This document shows, one piece after another, positions 24,626-31,573 of a stretch of 64,000 nucleotides of DNA. The notes below the pieces were generated by a model. That model worked only from the letters and a program-made list of their open reading frames with translations. It searched no databases and had not been told where the DNA came from. The stretch's first letter is position 1; each line of letters starts with the position of its first letter. The translations under genes and the position numbers were made by a program. Source of the DNA: Flavobacteriaceae bacterium (GTDB taxonomy: Bacteria; Bacteroidota; Bacteroidia; Flavobacteriales; Flavobacteriaceae); the NCBI GenBank assembly GCA_016649715.1, contig JAENXC010000003.1, positions 62,001 to 126,000 on the forward strand. Direction: 5' to 3'.

Positions 24626-24705
24626 CTGTGTTTTGTCTCTGCGAAACTCTGTGTAATAGCTATAACGCAGAGTTGCACAGAGAACCGCAGAGGTTCACGG
24701 AGAGT
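24626..24705. repeat. CTCTGTG/CACAGAG intergenic repeat reaching into a stop codon
   Basis: An imperfect inverted repeat is built from CTCTGTG, CTCTGCG and CACAGAG words. The core 24636-24681 is nearly identical to 40639-40685. Its right end contains the last codons and the TGA stop of the NadR-like gene (stop at 24695). Confidence 0.85.
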
Positions 24706-25252
24706 TTGATTTCTGCAATCGGTCAATAATTTCAACTGCTCTATTAAATCGTTCTTTTTTATTTCCCTTTAAAATTTCATAGGGGAAATTCTGTTTTTTC
24801 AATTCGGCCTCAAAAATACGGAACATTTCTTCCCTATTGTTTGGTCGGTCGCGCAAAATGTCCGGTTCCCAAGGCGTGTCAATATATGTCAAAAAATAGA
24901 TGCTGTACTTATTTCCCGCCACGGCGGGCAGGTTGGTTGCTTCGGTTTTAATTTCAGAAGGGCAAAATCCGTTGTAATAGTATTCGGAATACACTTTCAG
25001 TTCCAGCAAATTGGTATCGCAAATGAGTAGATTTTTAACTTTTTTCGAAGCTTCATTTTCGAGTTTCATCTGTCCATCGGCCATGGGCAAAAGGTCTTCT
25101 TTTGCAATCAATTTCTTTTCATCATCCCACTTTTTTTGAAGGTATTCACGCATATATTCGGGCACCCAAAGTGTGTTGTAATGTTCCGCCAATTGCTTTG
25201 CCAACGTGGTTTTGCCCGTAGATTCGGGACCGTATAGAACCACTTTTATCAA
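24695..25252 (-). CDS. NadR-like P-loop nucleoside kinase, possibly acting on thiamine
   Basis: This P-loop protein of about 185 residues has the Walker A motif YGPESTGKTTLAKQLAEHY and conserved WVPEYMREYL, typical of the NadR ribosylnicotinamide-kinase domain. It has no adenylyltransferase domain. I favour TTG at 25252 (giving IKVVLYGPEST), which overlaps the PnuC stop as TTGA. The ATG at 25294 would overlap PnuC by 46 bases. Its neighbours PnuC and a thiamine-binding protein, plus a TPP riboswitch nearby, suggest it may trap vitamin by phosphorylation: thiamine or nicotinamide riboside. A class B palindrome adds NLPAVAG in frame, and the last codons derive from a repeat. Confidence 0.7.
   Translation of the reverse strand: MIKVVLYGPESTGKTTLAKQLAEHYNTLWVPEYMREYLQKKWDDEKKLIAKEDLLPMADGQMKLENEASKKVKNLLICDTNLLELKVYSEYYYNGFCPSEIKTEATNLPAVAGNKYSIYFLTYIDTPWEPDILRDRPNNREEMFRIFEAELKKQNFPYEILKGNKKERFNRAVEIIDRLQKSNSP
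24914..24934. repeat. class B palindrome in frame in the NadR-like kinase
   Basis: CCCGCCACGGCGGGCAGG, with stem CCCGCC/GGCGGG, encodes TNLPAVAGNKY on the gene strand, in front of the conserved SIYFLTYIDTPWEPD. The frame is preserved. Confidence 0.7.
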
Positions 25253-25887
25253 TTCAGCAAGCTGGTTTCGGGTATGTTCAGGTTTTTCTTCCAAGCGCGG
25301 TATCCGTAAATGGCAATAATAGTGAATAAAAAGTATTGGAACGATGTAAAAACGAGTCCTTTATATAGGTACAAAGGAATGGAAATGATGTCTCCAATGA
25401 TCCAATACGTCCAGTTTTCGAGTTTCTTTTTCGCCATAAGCCACATTCCCACAAAGAAAATGGCTGTTGTAACCGTGTCTACATAAGCAGTCCAACTGTT
25501 CCATTTTTCATAAAATTCATAAACTGCGAAAACGCAAATAAGTGTTGCAATAAATATGAAAATTGAAGCTTTTTGTTCCTTTTTCGTGGTTTTTGTGATT
25601 GGCGTATAATGTGTTTCATCCACTTTTCGGGTCCAAATGTACCAACCGTAAATGCTCATTGCGAAGTAATACCCGTTAATCATCATATCGCCCAAAAGCC
25701 CATATATAGCGAGGATGTAAACAAAAATCGCAGTGCTAACTATCCCAGTTGGGTAAACAAGAATATTGTCCTGCTTGGCATACCAAACACTCAAAAATCC
25801 AAAAATAACGGCAATGATTTCCAAGGTTACCAAATAGACTGGAATGTCTTTGTACTGCGCAAAAAACCAATCAAAAATGGGGCTCAT
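25249..25887 (-). CDS. pnuC: PnuC/PnuT-type vitamin transporter
   Basis: PnuC-family permeases carry nicotinamide riboside, thiamine or riboflavin across the inner membrane by facilitated diffusion driven by intracellular phosphorylation. The 212-residue protein has seven to eight hydrophobic segments and the family signature VYPTGIVSTAIFVYI, followed by NGYYFAMSIYGWYIW. The C-terminal part has the WTYWIIGDIISIPLYLYKGL block. The surrounding genes favour thiamine (PnuT), but the sequence alone does not exclude nicotinamide riboside. It overlaps the upstream thiamine-binding gene by 17 bases and the kinase downstream. Confidence 0.9.
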   Translation of the reverse strand: MSPIFDWFFAQYKDIPVYLVTLEIIAVIFGFLSVWYAKQDNILVYPTGIVSTAIFVYILAIYGLLGDMMINGYYFAMSIYGWYIWTRKVDETHYTPITKTTKKEQKASIFIFIATLICVFAVYEFYEKWNSWTAYVDTVTTAIFFVGMWLMAKKKLENWTYWIIGDIISIPLYLYKGLVFTSFQYFLFTIIAIYGYRAWKKNLNIPETSLLN

Positions 25888-26131
25888 AGTCGCTTCTGTC
25901 AGATTTTACAATTTTTATGTAAAGCAAACCTCTTTCCACAGCTTCCAAAGCAATTTTCATTTCTTTTTGAAGCAGATTCATCACTGTATCATAATCCCCA
26001 TAAACTTGTGTGCTAAGTGGGTTTTCCAATACTGTAAGCCCAGAATTGCGAAGACTTTTAATGAAATTGATGATTGCGGGTTCAAAATCGTCCTGTAATG
26101 GCGTTAGGGTTAATTCTACTGAGATTTCCAT
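25871..26131 (-). CDS. MTH1187/YkoF-type thiamine-binding protein
   Basis: This 86-residue protein matches the MTH1187 (thiamine_BP) fold: VELTLTPLQDDFEPAIINFIKSLRNSGLTVLENPLSTQVYGDYDTVMNLLQKEM (in parts). Related YkoF proteins bind hydroxymethylpyrimidine or thiamine. It is the first gene of a tightly overlapping trio with PnuC and the NadR-like kinase, so these probably act together in vitamin capture. No TPP riboswitch is visible in the 114-base gap upstream; that gap holds an inverted word repeat instead. Confidence 0.8.
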   Translation of the reverse strand: MEISVELTLTPLQDDFEPAIINFIKSLRNSGLTVLENPLSTQVYGDYDTVMNLLQKEMKIALEAVERGLLYIKIVKSDRSDYEPHF

Positions 26132-26142
26132 TGTTTATATTT

Positions 26143-26247
26143 TAAATTCCAAAAAACAAATTCCAAATTCCAAAGGTAACTTAATTGAAGATTTTAGTGG
26201 AAATATGAAACAGTTTTTGGAATTTGGTTTTTTGAGATTTGGAATTT
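26143..26247. repeat. AATTCCAAA inverted word repeat
   Basis: AAATTCCAAAAAACAAATTCC-type words at 26143-26180 are mirrored by GGAATTTGGTTTTTTGAG-type words at 26213-26247, so the gap between GGGP synthase and the thiamine-binding gene can fold into a long hairpin. Similar words occur at 22613-22670. Confidence 0.65.
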
Positions 26248-26938
26248 ACTCAAAAGCTGTTCCCATAACAACCATATCTGCCCCAGCGTTGTATGCGGCT
26301 TGCTTTTGTGTTTCGGTTTTTATACCGCCGCCAACTATCAAAGGTATCTTGATAACTTTTTTTACTTCTGAAATGATTTCGGGTTTTATCGGAAATTTAG
26401 CCCCGCTTCCTGCTTCCAAATAAATTAGTTTGGCTCCCATAAATTGTCCGGCCAAAGCTGTGTTTACAATCAGTTCAAGGTTTTCCTGCGGAAGTGGTTC
26501 TGTTTGGGTCACTTTTGAAACTGCGGAATCGTTTCCGCCATCAATTAAAATATAGCCAGTGGGAATAATTTCCAACGAAGAATCTCTCAGTTTTGAAATT
26601 GATTTTACTTGCTGACCAACCAAATATTCAGCATTTCTTCCCGAAAGCAATGTTAAAAACAAAAGTGCATCCGCAAAAGGTGTAATATGGGAATGGTCCC
26701 CGGGAAACAGAAAAATGGGAAGTTTCGTTTTAACTTTCAGTGCTTTTAGCGTTACTTCCGTTTTGCCATTTGCAACTGTGCTTCCACCTACAAAAAGATG
26801 GGTGGTTTCCTTCGGTATTTTTTTTAGAAATAAATTCGTTTCAGAAATATTGAATTTATCGGGATCTATCAAAATGGCAAGTTGCTTTTCTTTTTCAGCA
26901 ACTGATTTTAGAAAAGATTTGTAAAACGGTCCTTCCAT
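26246..26938 (-). CDS. geranylgeranylglyceryl/heptaprenylglyceryl phosphate synthase
   Basis: The enzyme joins a polyprenyl diphosphate to sn-glycerol-1-phosphate to form an ether lipid precursor. This 230-residue TIM-barrel has AILIDPDKFN at the N-terminus, the YLEAGSGAKFPI substrate-binding block and the phosphate-binding VGGGIKTETQ and ADMVVMGTAFE loops. This is the group II GGGPS type known in Bacteroidota. I start at ATG 26938; the preceding TTG is less likely. It begins three bases after the phosphopantetheinyl transferase stop, so the two are co-transcribed. Confidence 0.92.
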   Translation of the reverse strand: MEGPFYKSFLKSVAEKEKQLAILIDPDKFNISETNLFLKKIPKETTHLFVGGSTVANGKTEVTLKALKVKTKLPIFLFPGDHSHITPFADALLFLTLLSGRNAEYLVGQQVKSISKLRDSSLEIIPTGYILIDGGNDSAVSKVTQTEPLPQENLELIVNTALAGQFMGAKLIYLEAGSGAKFPIKPEIISEVKKVIKIPLIVGGGIKTETQKQAAYNAGADMVVMGTAFE

Positions 26939-26941
26939 CAA

Positions 26942-27577
26942 CTATTCTTCAGAAATGAGGGCATAGGCACAAGTGAATTCCTCGAATTCGAGAAAATCTA
27001 CATTGTATTTTTGCTGTTTATCCTCGTAAGTTACGGTAGCCGTGGTTTTAGTTTCATCGAGCCTAAAATCTTCAACATAAATATGTTCCAAAAAACTCAC
27101 CCCTTTTTCCGCAAAACTCTTATAAAGTGATTCCTTGGCACACCAGACAATAGTGAGTTTTCGCATTAAAGCATCATCGTTTGCCATGGTCCGGTATTCC
27201 TCAATGGGTGTGAATTTATGGGCGATTCTTAGAATTTTATTTCGCTGCTTTTCAATATCAATACCTACTTCAATATCACTAATGATTATCGCTGAAAAGT
27301 TAAAGGAATGTGTAATGGAAATGTGCTTATCGCCCGTTAAATGCGGCTTTCCGTTTTCATCGTAATACAAATCGAAGTCTGTATATCCTTCCAAAGCCAT
27401 CAAATGGCGAATGCTCATAAAGCCGCGGCGGTGCAGCTCGCTTTTCATGTTGTTCACACGGTTTGCACAGTTTTCGGTAAGTTGAATTCCTTCGGAAAGT
27501 GCTTCAAAAGACTCCTCAATCTTCCATATGAAGACTTTAGTGTGTGGATTTACTGTTATAGTTTTGTAAAGTGGCAT
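26942..27577 (-). CDS. 4'-phosphopantetheinyl transferase superfamily protein
   Basis: This enzyme moves the phosphopantetheine arm of CoA onto carrier proteins. The 211-residue protein from ATG 27577 (MPLYKTITV) has the magnesium-binding VGIDIEK motif and the C-terminal WCAKESLYKS motif of the Sfp/HetI group, plus the N-terminal HRRGFMSIRHLM region. The longer upstream frame reads through a palindromic repeat (PHRRAGS) and is not credible. A TATCTTTG box at 27674-27681 (minus strand) could start this operon. The length suits the Sfp type. The carrier-protein target is not known. Confidence 0.88.
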   Translation of the reverse strand: MPLYKTITVNPHTKVFIWKIEESFEALSEGIQLTENCANRVNNMKSELHRRGFMSIRHLMALEGYTDFDLYYDENGKPHLTGDKHISITHSFNFSAIIISDIEVGIDIEKQRNKILRIAHKFTPIEEYRTMANDDALMRKLTIVWCAKESLYKSFAEKGVSFLEHIYVEDFRLDETKTTATVTYEDKQQKYNVDFLEFEEFTCAYALISEE

Positions 27578-27673
27578 AAACTTTTGAAGGATATTATGTA
27601 CTTTTGCAATCGGAAAATCCGAAAGAAATTTGGATAAATATTTAATCGACCCTGCCCTACGGTGGGGCTTCAG

Positions 27674-27681
27674 CAAAGATA
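27674..27681 (-). promoter_or_regulatory. candidate -7 box for the PPTase-GGGPS operon
   Basis: Minus-strand TATCTTTG, about 97 bases before the phosphopantetheinyl transferase start, in the divergent gap with ahcY. No good -33 partner was found. Confidence 0.35.
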
Positions 27682-27687
27682 ACAAAT

Positions 27688-29004
27688 ATGCAAACTAAAA
27701 ATGTGCCTTACACGGCGTTTAAAGTAAAAGATATTTCCCTGGCAGACTGGGGAAGAAAAGAAATTGAGCTCGCCGAAGCAGAAATGCCGGGACTTATGAG
27801 CTTGCGTGAAGAATACGGAAAAGAGCAGCCTTTGAAAGGCGCGCGAATTGCCGGATGTCTTCACATGACCATCCAAACAGCTGTACTTATTGAAACTTTG
27901 AAAGCTTTGGGAGCCGAAGTTACTTGGAGTTCTTGCAACATTTTTTCCACCCAAGACCACGCCGCTGCTGCAATTGCCGCTGCTGGATTTCCAGTTTACG
28001 CTTGGAAAGGAATGACTGAAGAAGAATTTGATTGGTGCATTGAGCAAACGCTTTTCTTTGGCGAAGATCGCAAACCATTAAACATGATTCTTGACGATGG
28101 TGGCGATTTAACTAATATGGTTTTGGACAAATATCCAGAACTTGCTGCTGGCGTAAAAGGTATTTCTGAAGAAACTACTACTGGTGTCCACAGATTGTAC
28201 GAACGCGTGAAAAAAGGCACATTGCCTATGCCAGCTATCAACATTAATGATAGCGTTACCAAAAGTAAATTCGACAATAAATACGGTTGTCGTGAAAGTG
28301 CTGTGGATGCAGTGCGCCGCGCGACCGATATAATGATGGCCGGAAAACGCGTTGTTGTTTGCGGTTATGGTGATGTTGGTAAAGGTACTGCCGCTTCTTT
28401 TAAAGGTGCAGGAAGTATCGTTACCGTCACGGAAATTGACCCGATTTGTGCGCTACAAGCTGCAATGGACGGTTTTGAAGTGAAAAAATTGGAAACTGTT
28501 ATTGGCAATGCCGATATCATAATCACAACTACTGGAAACAAAGACATCGTTCGCGCAGAACATTTTGAAGCGATGAAAGACAAAACCATAGTTTGTAACA
28601 TTGGGCATTTTGACAACGAAATTGCTGTAGCTTGGTTGAAGAAAAACCACGGAAATACGCACGTTGAAATCAAGCCACAGGTTGATAAATACACTATTAA
28701 TGGAAAAGACATCATTCTTTTGGCGGAAGGCCGTTTGGTAAATCTTGGTTGTGCCACAGGCCACCCAAGTTTTGTGATGAGTAACTCTTTCACCAACCAA
28801 ACTTTAGCACAAATAGAGCTTTGGAAAAACGGTGAAAACTATGAAAACGAAGTGTATATGCTTCCAAAACATTTGGATGAAAAGGTAGCAAAACTTCACC
28901 TTGAGAAAATTGGGGTTGAGCTTACCGAGCTTTCCAAAGAACAAGCCGATTATATTGGTGTAACTGTTGAAGGGCCTTTTAAACCGGAGTATTACAGATA
29001 TTAA
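27688..29004 (+). CDS. ahcY: adenosylhomocysteinase
   Basis: AhcY hydrolyses S-adenosylhomocysteine to adenosine and homocysteine, removing the product that inhibits methyltransferases. The 438-residue protein has the substrate-binding [15 protein letters not shown] and [18 protein letters not shown] blocks, the NAD-binding [17 protein letters not shown] Rossmann motif, and the C-terminal [10 protein letters not shown] tail that completes the partner subunit's site. The length is typical for Bacteroidota. It is followed by a repeat, a terminator and the vsr gene. Confidence 0.98.
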   Translation: MQTKNVPYTAFKVKDISLADWGRKEIELAEAEMPGLMSLREEYGKEQPLKGARIAGCLHMTIQTAVLIETLKALGAEVTWSSCNIFSTQDHAAAAIAAAGFPVYAWKGMTEEEFDWCIEQTLFFGEDRKPLNMILDDGGDLTNMVLDKYPELAAGVKGISEETTTGVHRLYERVKKGTLPMPAININDSVTKSKFDNKYGCRESAVDAVRRATDIMMAGKRVVVCGYGDVGKGTAASFKGAGSIVTVTEIDPICALQAAMDGFEVKKLETVIGNADIIITTTGNKDIVRAEHFEAMKDKTIVCNIGHFDNEIAVAWLKKNHGNTHVEIKPQVDKYTINGKDIILLAEGRLVNLGCATGHPSFVMSNSFTNQTLAQIELWKNGENYENEVYMLPKHLDEKVAKLHLEKIGVELTELSKEQADYIGVTVEGPFKPEYYRY

Positions 29005-29014
29005 TAACCGAAAT

Positions 29015-29039
29015 GTCACCCTGAGCGCAGTCGAAGGGA
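29015..29039. repeat. CCTGAGCG-type repeat after ahcY
   Basis: GTCACCCTGAGCGCAGTCGA with GGGA following forms a partly palindromic unit (CCCT..AGGG). It is the intergenic relative of the copy inside leuS at 7057-7079. Confidence 0.7.
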
Positions 29040-29051
29040 CTTTTTTAAATA

Positions 29052-29083
29052 ATGAAACCCTTGCAGTTATGTTAGGGTTTTTT
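29052..29083 (+). terminator. intrinsic terminator of ahcY
   Basis: AAACCCT/AGGGTTT stem with a loop of about 12 bases followed by seven T residues, 50 bases after the ahcY stop. Confidence 0.7.
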
Positions 29084-29134
29084 TGTGAAAAATAGTTAAC
29101 TTTTACCAAGCTTAGATTATTCTAAATTTATTTG

Positions 29135-29608
29135 ATGATGGCTTATGAGGAAGAAAAAATAAAAGTCCCAAGATTTAACGAAGAATCCGGCTTCTATACC
29201 ACAAAAAAACGCTCAAAAATGATGAGCAAAATTCGTGGTAAGAATACGAAGCCAGAACTACTCTTCCAAAAAGCACTTTGGAAAAAAGGCATTCGTTATC
29301 GCGTTGACAACAAAAAACTTCCTGGAAAACCTGATGTTTCCATTCAAAAATACAAACTTGCCATTTTTATTGATGGCGAATTTTGGCACGGTTACAATTG
29401 GCCAGAACGGAAAGAAACTTTAAAAAGCAATAGAGGTTTTTGGATTCCAAAGATTGAGCGGAATATGCAGCGAGATTGCGAAGTTATCAACCAATTAGAA
29501 GAAATGGGCTATACCGTTTTTCGTTTTTGGACGAATGAAATAAAGACTAACTTAGACAGGTGCATCAAGGATATATTGGTTTATATAAATACTGGACAAA
29601 ATGATTAA
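29135..29608 (+). CDS. vsr: very short patch repair (Vsr) endonuclease
   Basis: Vsr nicks DNA 5' of a T:G mismatch made by deamination of 5-methylcytosine. The roughly 157-residue protein has the family N-terminus KRSKMMSKIRGKNTKPE, LPGKPDVSIQKYKLAIFIDGEFWHG with the catalytic Asp, and the C-terminal WIPKIERNMQRD and GYTVFRFWTNEI. Start is ATG 29135 or 29138. Vsr normally sits beside a cytosine methyltransferase, but none is within the window. It overlaps the aminotransferase start by 8 bases, an odd placement in a metabolic group, and it may have been acquired. Confidence 0.93.
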   Translation: MMAYEEEKIKVPRFNEESGFYTTKKRSKMMSKIRGKNTKPELLFQKALWKKGIRYRVDNKKLPGKPDVSIQKYKLAIFIDGEFWHGYNWPERKETLKSNRGFWIPKIERNMQRDCEVINQLEEMGYTVFRFWTNEIKTNLDRCIKDILVYINTGQND

Positions 29609-30770
29609 TTCAAAATTACCAAACATTGAAACCTCCATCTTCTCCGTAATGAGCAAAATGGCGACCGAACACAATGCCATAAACCTTTCCCAGGGCTTTC
29701 CAAATTTCCCCAGCGATCCGACTTTGAATGCTTTGGTGGACCAAGCAATGCGCGATGGTTTTAATCAATATGCTCCAATGCAAGGCGATTTTGAGCTGCG
29801 GATGGAAATTTCAAAAAAGATCGAAAACCTTCACAATCACTTTTACAATCCCGAAACTGAAATTACGATAACTGCTGGAGCAACCCAAGCTATTTTCACC
29901 ATAATTGCTGCAACTATTTCCAAAGGAGACGAAGTTATAATTTTCACTCCAGCCTATGATTGTTATACCCCAACAGTGGAATTGTTTGGCGGAAAAGTGG
30001 TTCCCATTCAACTGAAACCTCCATTTTATACAGTGGATTGGAAGGAAGTTGCCGATAAAATTTCCTGCCATCCGGCAGGCACGGCTTCAAAAACGAAAAT
30101 GATAATCATCAATTCGCCTCACAACCCAAGTGGAATGTTATTTTCTGAAGACGATATGCTGGAATTGCAACGATTGACAGAAAAAAATGATTTATTGGTT
30201 TTAAGCGATGAAGTTTATGAACACATCATTTTTGATGGAAATGTGCACCAAAGCGCCTCAAAATTTGAAGCTTTGGCAGCGCGAAGTTTTATTACGGCCT
30301 CCTTCGGCAAAACGTTTCACAACACAGGTTGGAAAATGGGGTATTGTGCAGCTCCGAAAAAGCTGATGAAAGAATTTCAAAAAGTGCATCAATTCATTGT
30401 TTTTTGTGTTAACCATCCTTTTCAAAAAGCATTTGCAACTTATTTAAAAGATGCAAACCACTATTTAAAACTTTCAGATTTCTATCAACAGAAACGCGAT
30501 TTCTTTTTACATTTAATGGAAGGTTCCAACTTCAAAATTATTCCTTCAAAAGGTACGTATTTTCAAATGTTGGATTTTTCAGAAATTTCCAATGAAAGTG
30601 ATATCGCTTTTGCGGAAAGGCTTACGAAGGATTTCAAAATTGCAACCATCCCAACTTCGGTATTCAATGAAGGCGGAAAAGATTTTAAACAAATACGGGT
30701 TTGTTTTGCGAAAACCGATGAAACATTGGCAGAAGCGGCAATAATTTTAAAAAAAATTAATTCTCAATAA
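29601..30770 (+). CDS. methionine aminotransferase (class I/II, PLP-dependent)
   Basis: This 389-residue fold-type I aminotransferase resembles E. coli YbdL and MtnE-type enzymes that aminate the methionine-salvage oxo acid 2-oxo-4-methylthiobutyrate using glutamine. Visible are LSQGFPNFPSDP, the TAGATQAIF block, the INSPHNPSG motif, SDEVYEHI, and SASFGKTF-type PLP lysine (ASFGKTFHNTGWKMGY). A class B palindrome inserts CHPAGTAS between ADKIS and KTKMIIINSPHNPSG (30062-30083). The next gene, an omega-amidase, would remove the oxoglutaramate made by a glutamine transaminase. Confidence 0.88.
   Translation: MINSKLPNIETSIFSVMSKMATEHNAINLSQGFPNFPSDPTLNALVDQAMRDGFNQYAPMQGDFELRMEISKKIENLHNHFYNPETEITITAGATQAIFTIIAATISKGDEVIIFTPAYDCYTPTVELFGGKVVPIQLKPPFYTVDWKEVADKISCHPAGTASKTKMIIINSPHNPSGMLFSEDDMLELQRLTEKNDLLVLSDEVYEHIIFDGNVHQSASKFEALAARSFITASFGKTFHNTGWKMGYCAAPKKLMKEFQKVHQFIVFCVNHPFQKAFATYLKDANHYLKLSDFYQQKRDFFLHLMEGSNFKIIPSKGTYFQMLDFSEISNESDIAFAERLTKDFKIATIPTSVFNEGGKDFKQIRVCFAKTDETLAEAAIILKKINSQ
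30062..30083. repeat. class B palindrome in frame in the aminotransferase
   Basis: TTCCTGCCATCCGGCAGGCA, with stem CCTGCC-ATCC-GGCAGG, encodes SCHPAGTA just before the conserved KTKMIIINSPHNPSG. About 8 residues are added and the frame is kept. Confidence 0.75.
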
Positions 30771-30772
30771 AA

Positions 30773-31573
30773 ATGGACAATTCTTTAAAAATAACAATTA
30801 TCCAAAGCGAACTCCATTGGGAAAACGCTACGGCAAACAGAAAGATGTTTTCTGAAAAAATCCAAAATATTGAAGGCGAAACCGATTTGATTGTGCTTCC
30901 CGAAATGTTCACCACAGGATTTTCAATGAATGCTGAAAAACTTGCGGAGCCAAACAATGGAGAAACTTTAAATTGGATGATTTCCGAAGCAAAAAAACAT
31001 AATGTTGCAATTACGGGAAGTGTTATAATTTTCGACCCGTCTGTTGGCGAGGCAGGAGAAAACAATTTTTACAATCGTTTATTTTTCGTTTTTCCAAATG
31101 GAGATTATAAAAAATATGACAAAAAACACACTTTCACTTTAGCCAAGGAAAACGAAACCTACACCGCGGGAAACGAACGACTGATTGTGGATTACAAAGG
31201 TTGGAAAATCTGTCCGTTGGTTTGTTACGACCTGCGTTTTCCCGTTTGGGCACGAAACACGGAAGATTATGATGTTTTGATTTACGTTGCCAATTGGCCC
31301 AAAACACGAATCGTAGCTTGGGACACATTGCTCCGCGCCCGCGCCATTGAAAATATGGCGTACTGCATTGGTGTAAATCGGGTAGGTTTTGATGACAATG
31401 GCCACGAATACATTGGTCATTCCGCAGTTTATGATGTTCTGGGCGAAAGGATTTCCTTAGCTTCTTTTGAAAAGGAATTTTTTGAAACCGTATTATTAAG
31501 TAAAGAACACATTGAAAACAACCGAAAACATCTTCAGTTTTTGAATGACAGGGATCATTTCACTTTAAAGTAA
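30773..31573 (+). CDS. omega-amidase / carbon-nitrogen hydrolase
   Basis: This 266-residue nitrilase-superfamily enzyme has the Glu-Lys-Cys triad: Glu in VLPEMFTTGFS, Lys in YDKKHTFTLA, and Cys in PLVCYDLRFPVWAR. Omega-amidases hydrolyse 2-oxoglutaramate or 2-oxosuccinamate to the oxo acid and ammonia. Two bases separate it from the aminotransferase, so the pair forms a glutamine transaminase/omega-amidase unit, consistent with methionine salvage. The end overlaps the convergent lipoprotein gene by 14 bases. Confidence 0.92.
   Translation: MDNSLKITIIQSELHWENATANRKMFSEKIQNIEGETDLIVLPEMFTTGFSMNAEKLAEPNNGETLNWMISEAKKHNVAITGSVIIFDPSVGEAGENNFYNRLFFVFPNGDYKKYDKKHTFTLAKENETYTAGNERLIVDYKGWKICPLVCYDLRFPVWARNTEDYDVLIYVANWPKTRIVAWDTLLRARAIENMAYCIGVNRVGFDDNGHEYIGHSAVYDVLGERISLASFEKEFFETVLLSKEHIENNRKHLQFLNDRDHFTLK

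Noticed and set aside
27578-27685. 36-residue N-terminal extension of the phosphopantetheinyl transferase
   Set aside because: It reads through the G/C-rich palindrome between ahcY and this gene and is not conserved-looking; ATG 27577 gives the usual length.
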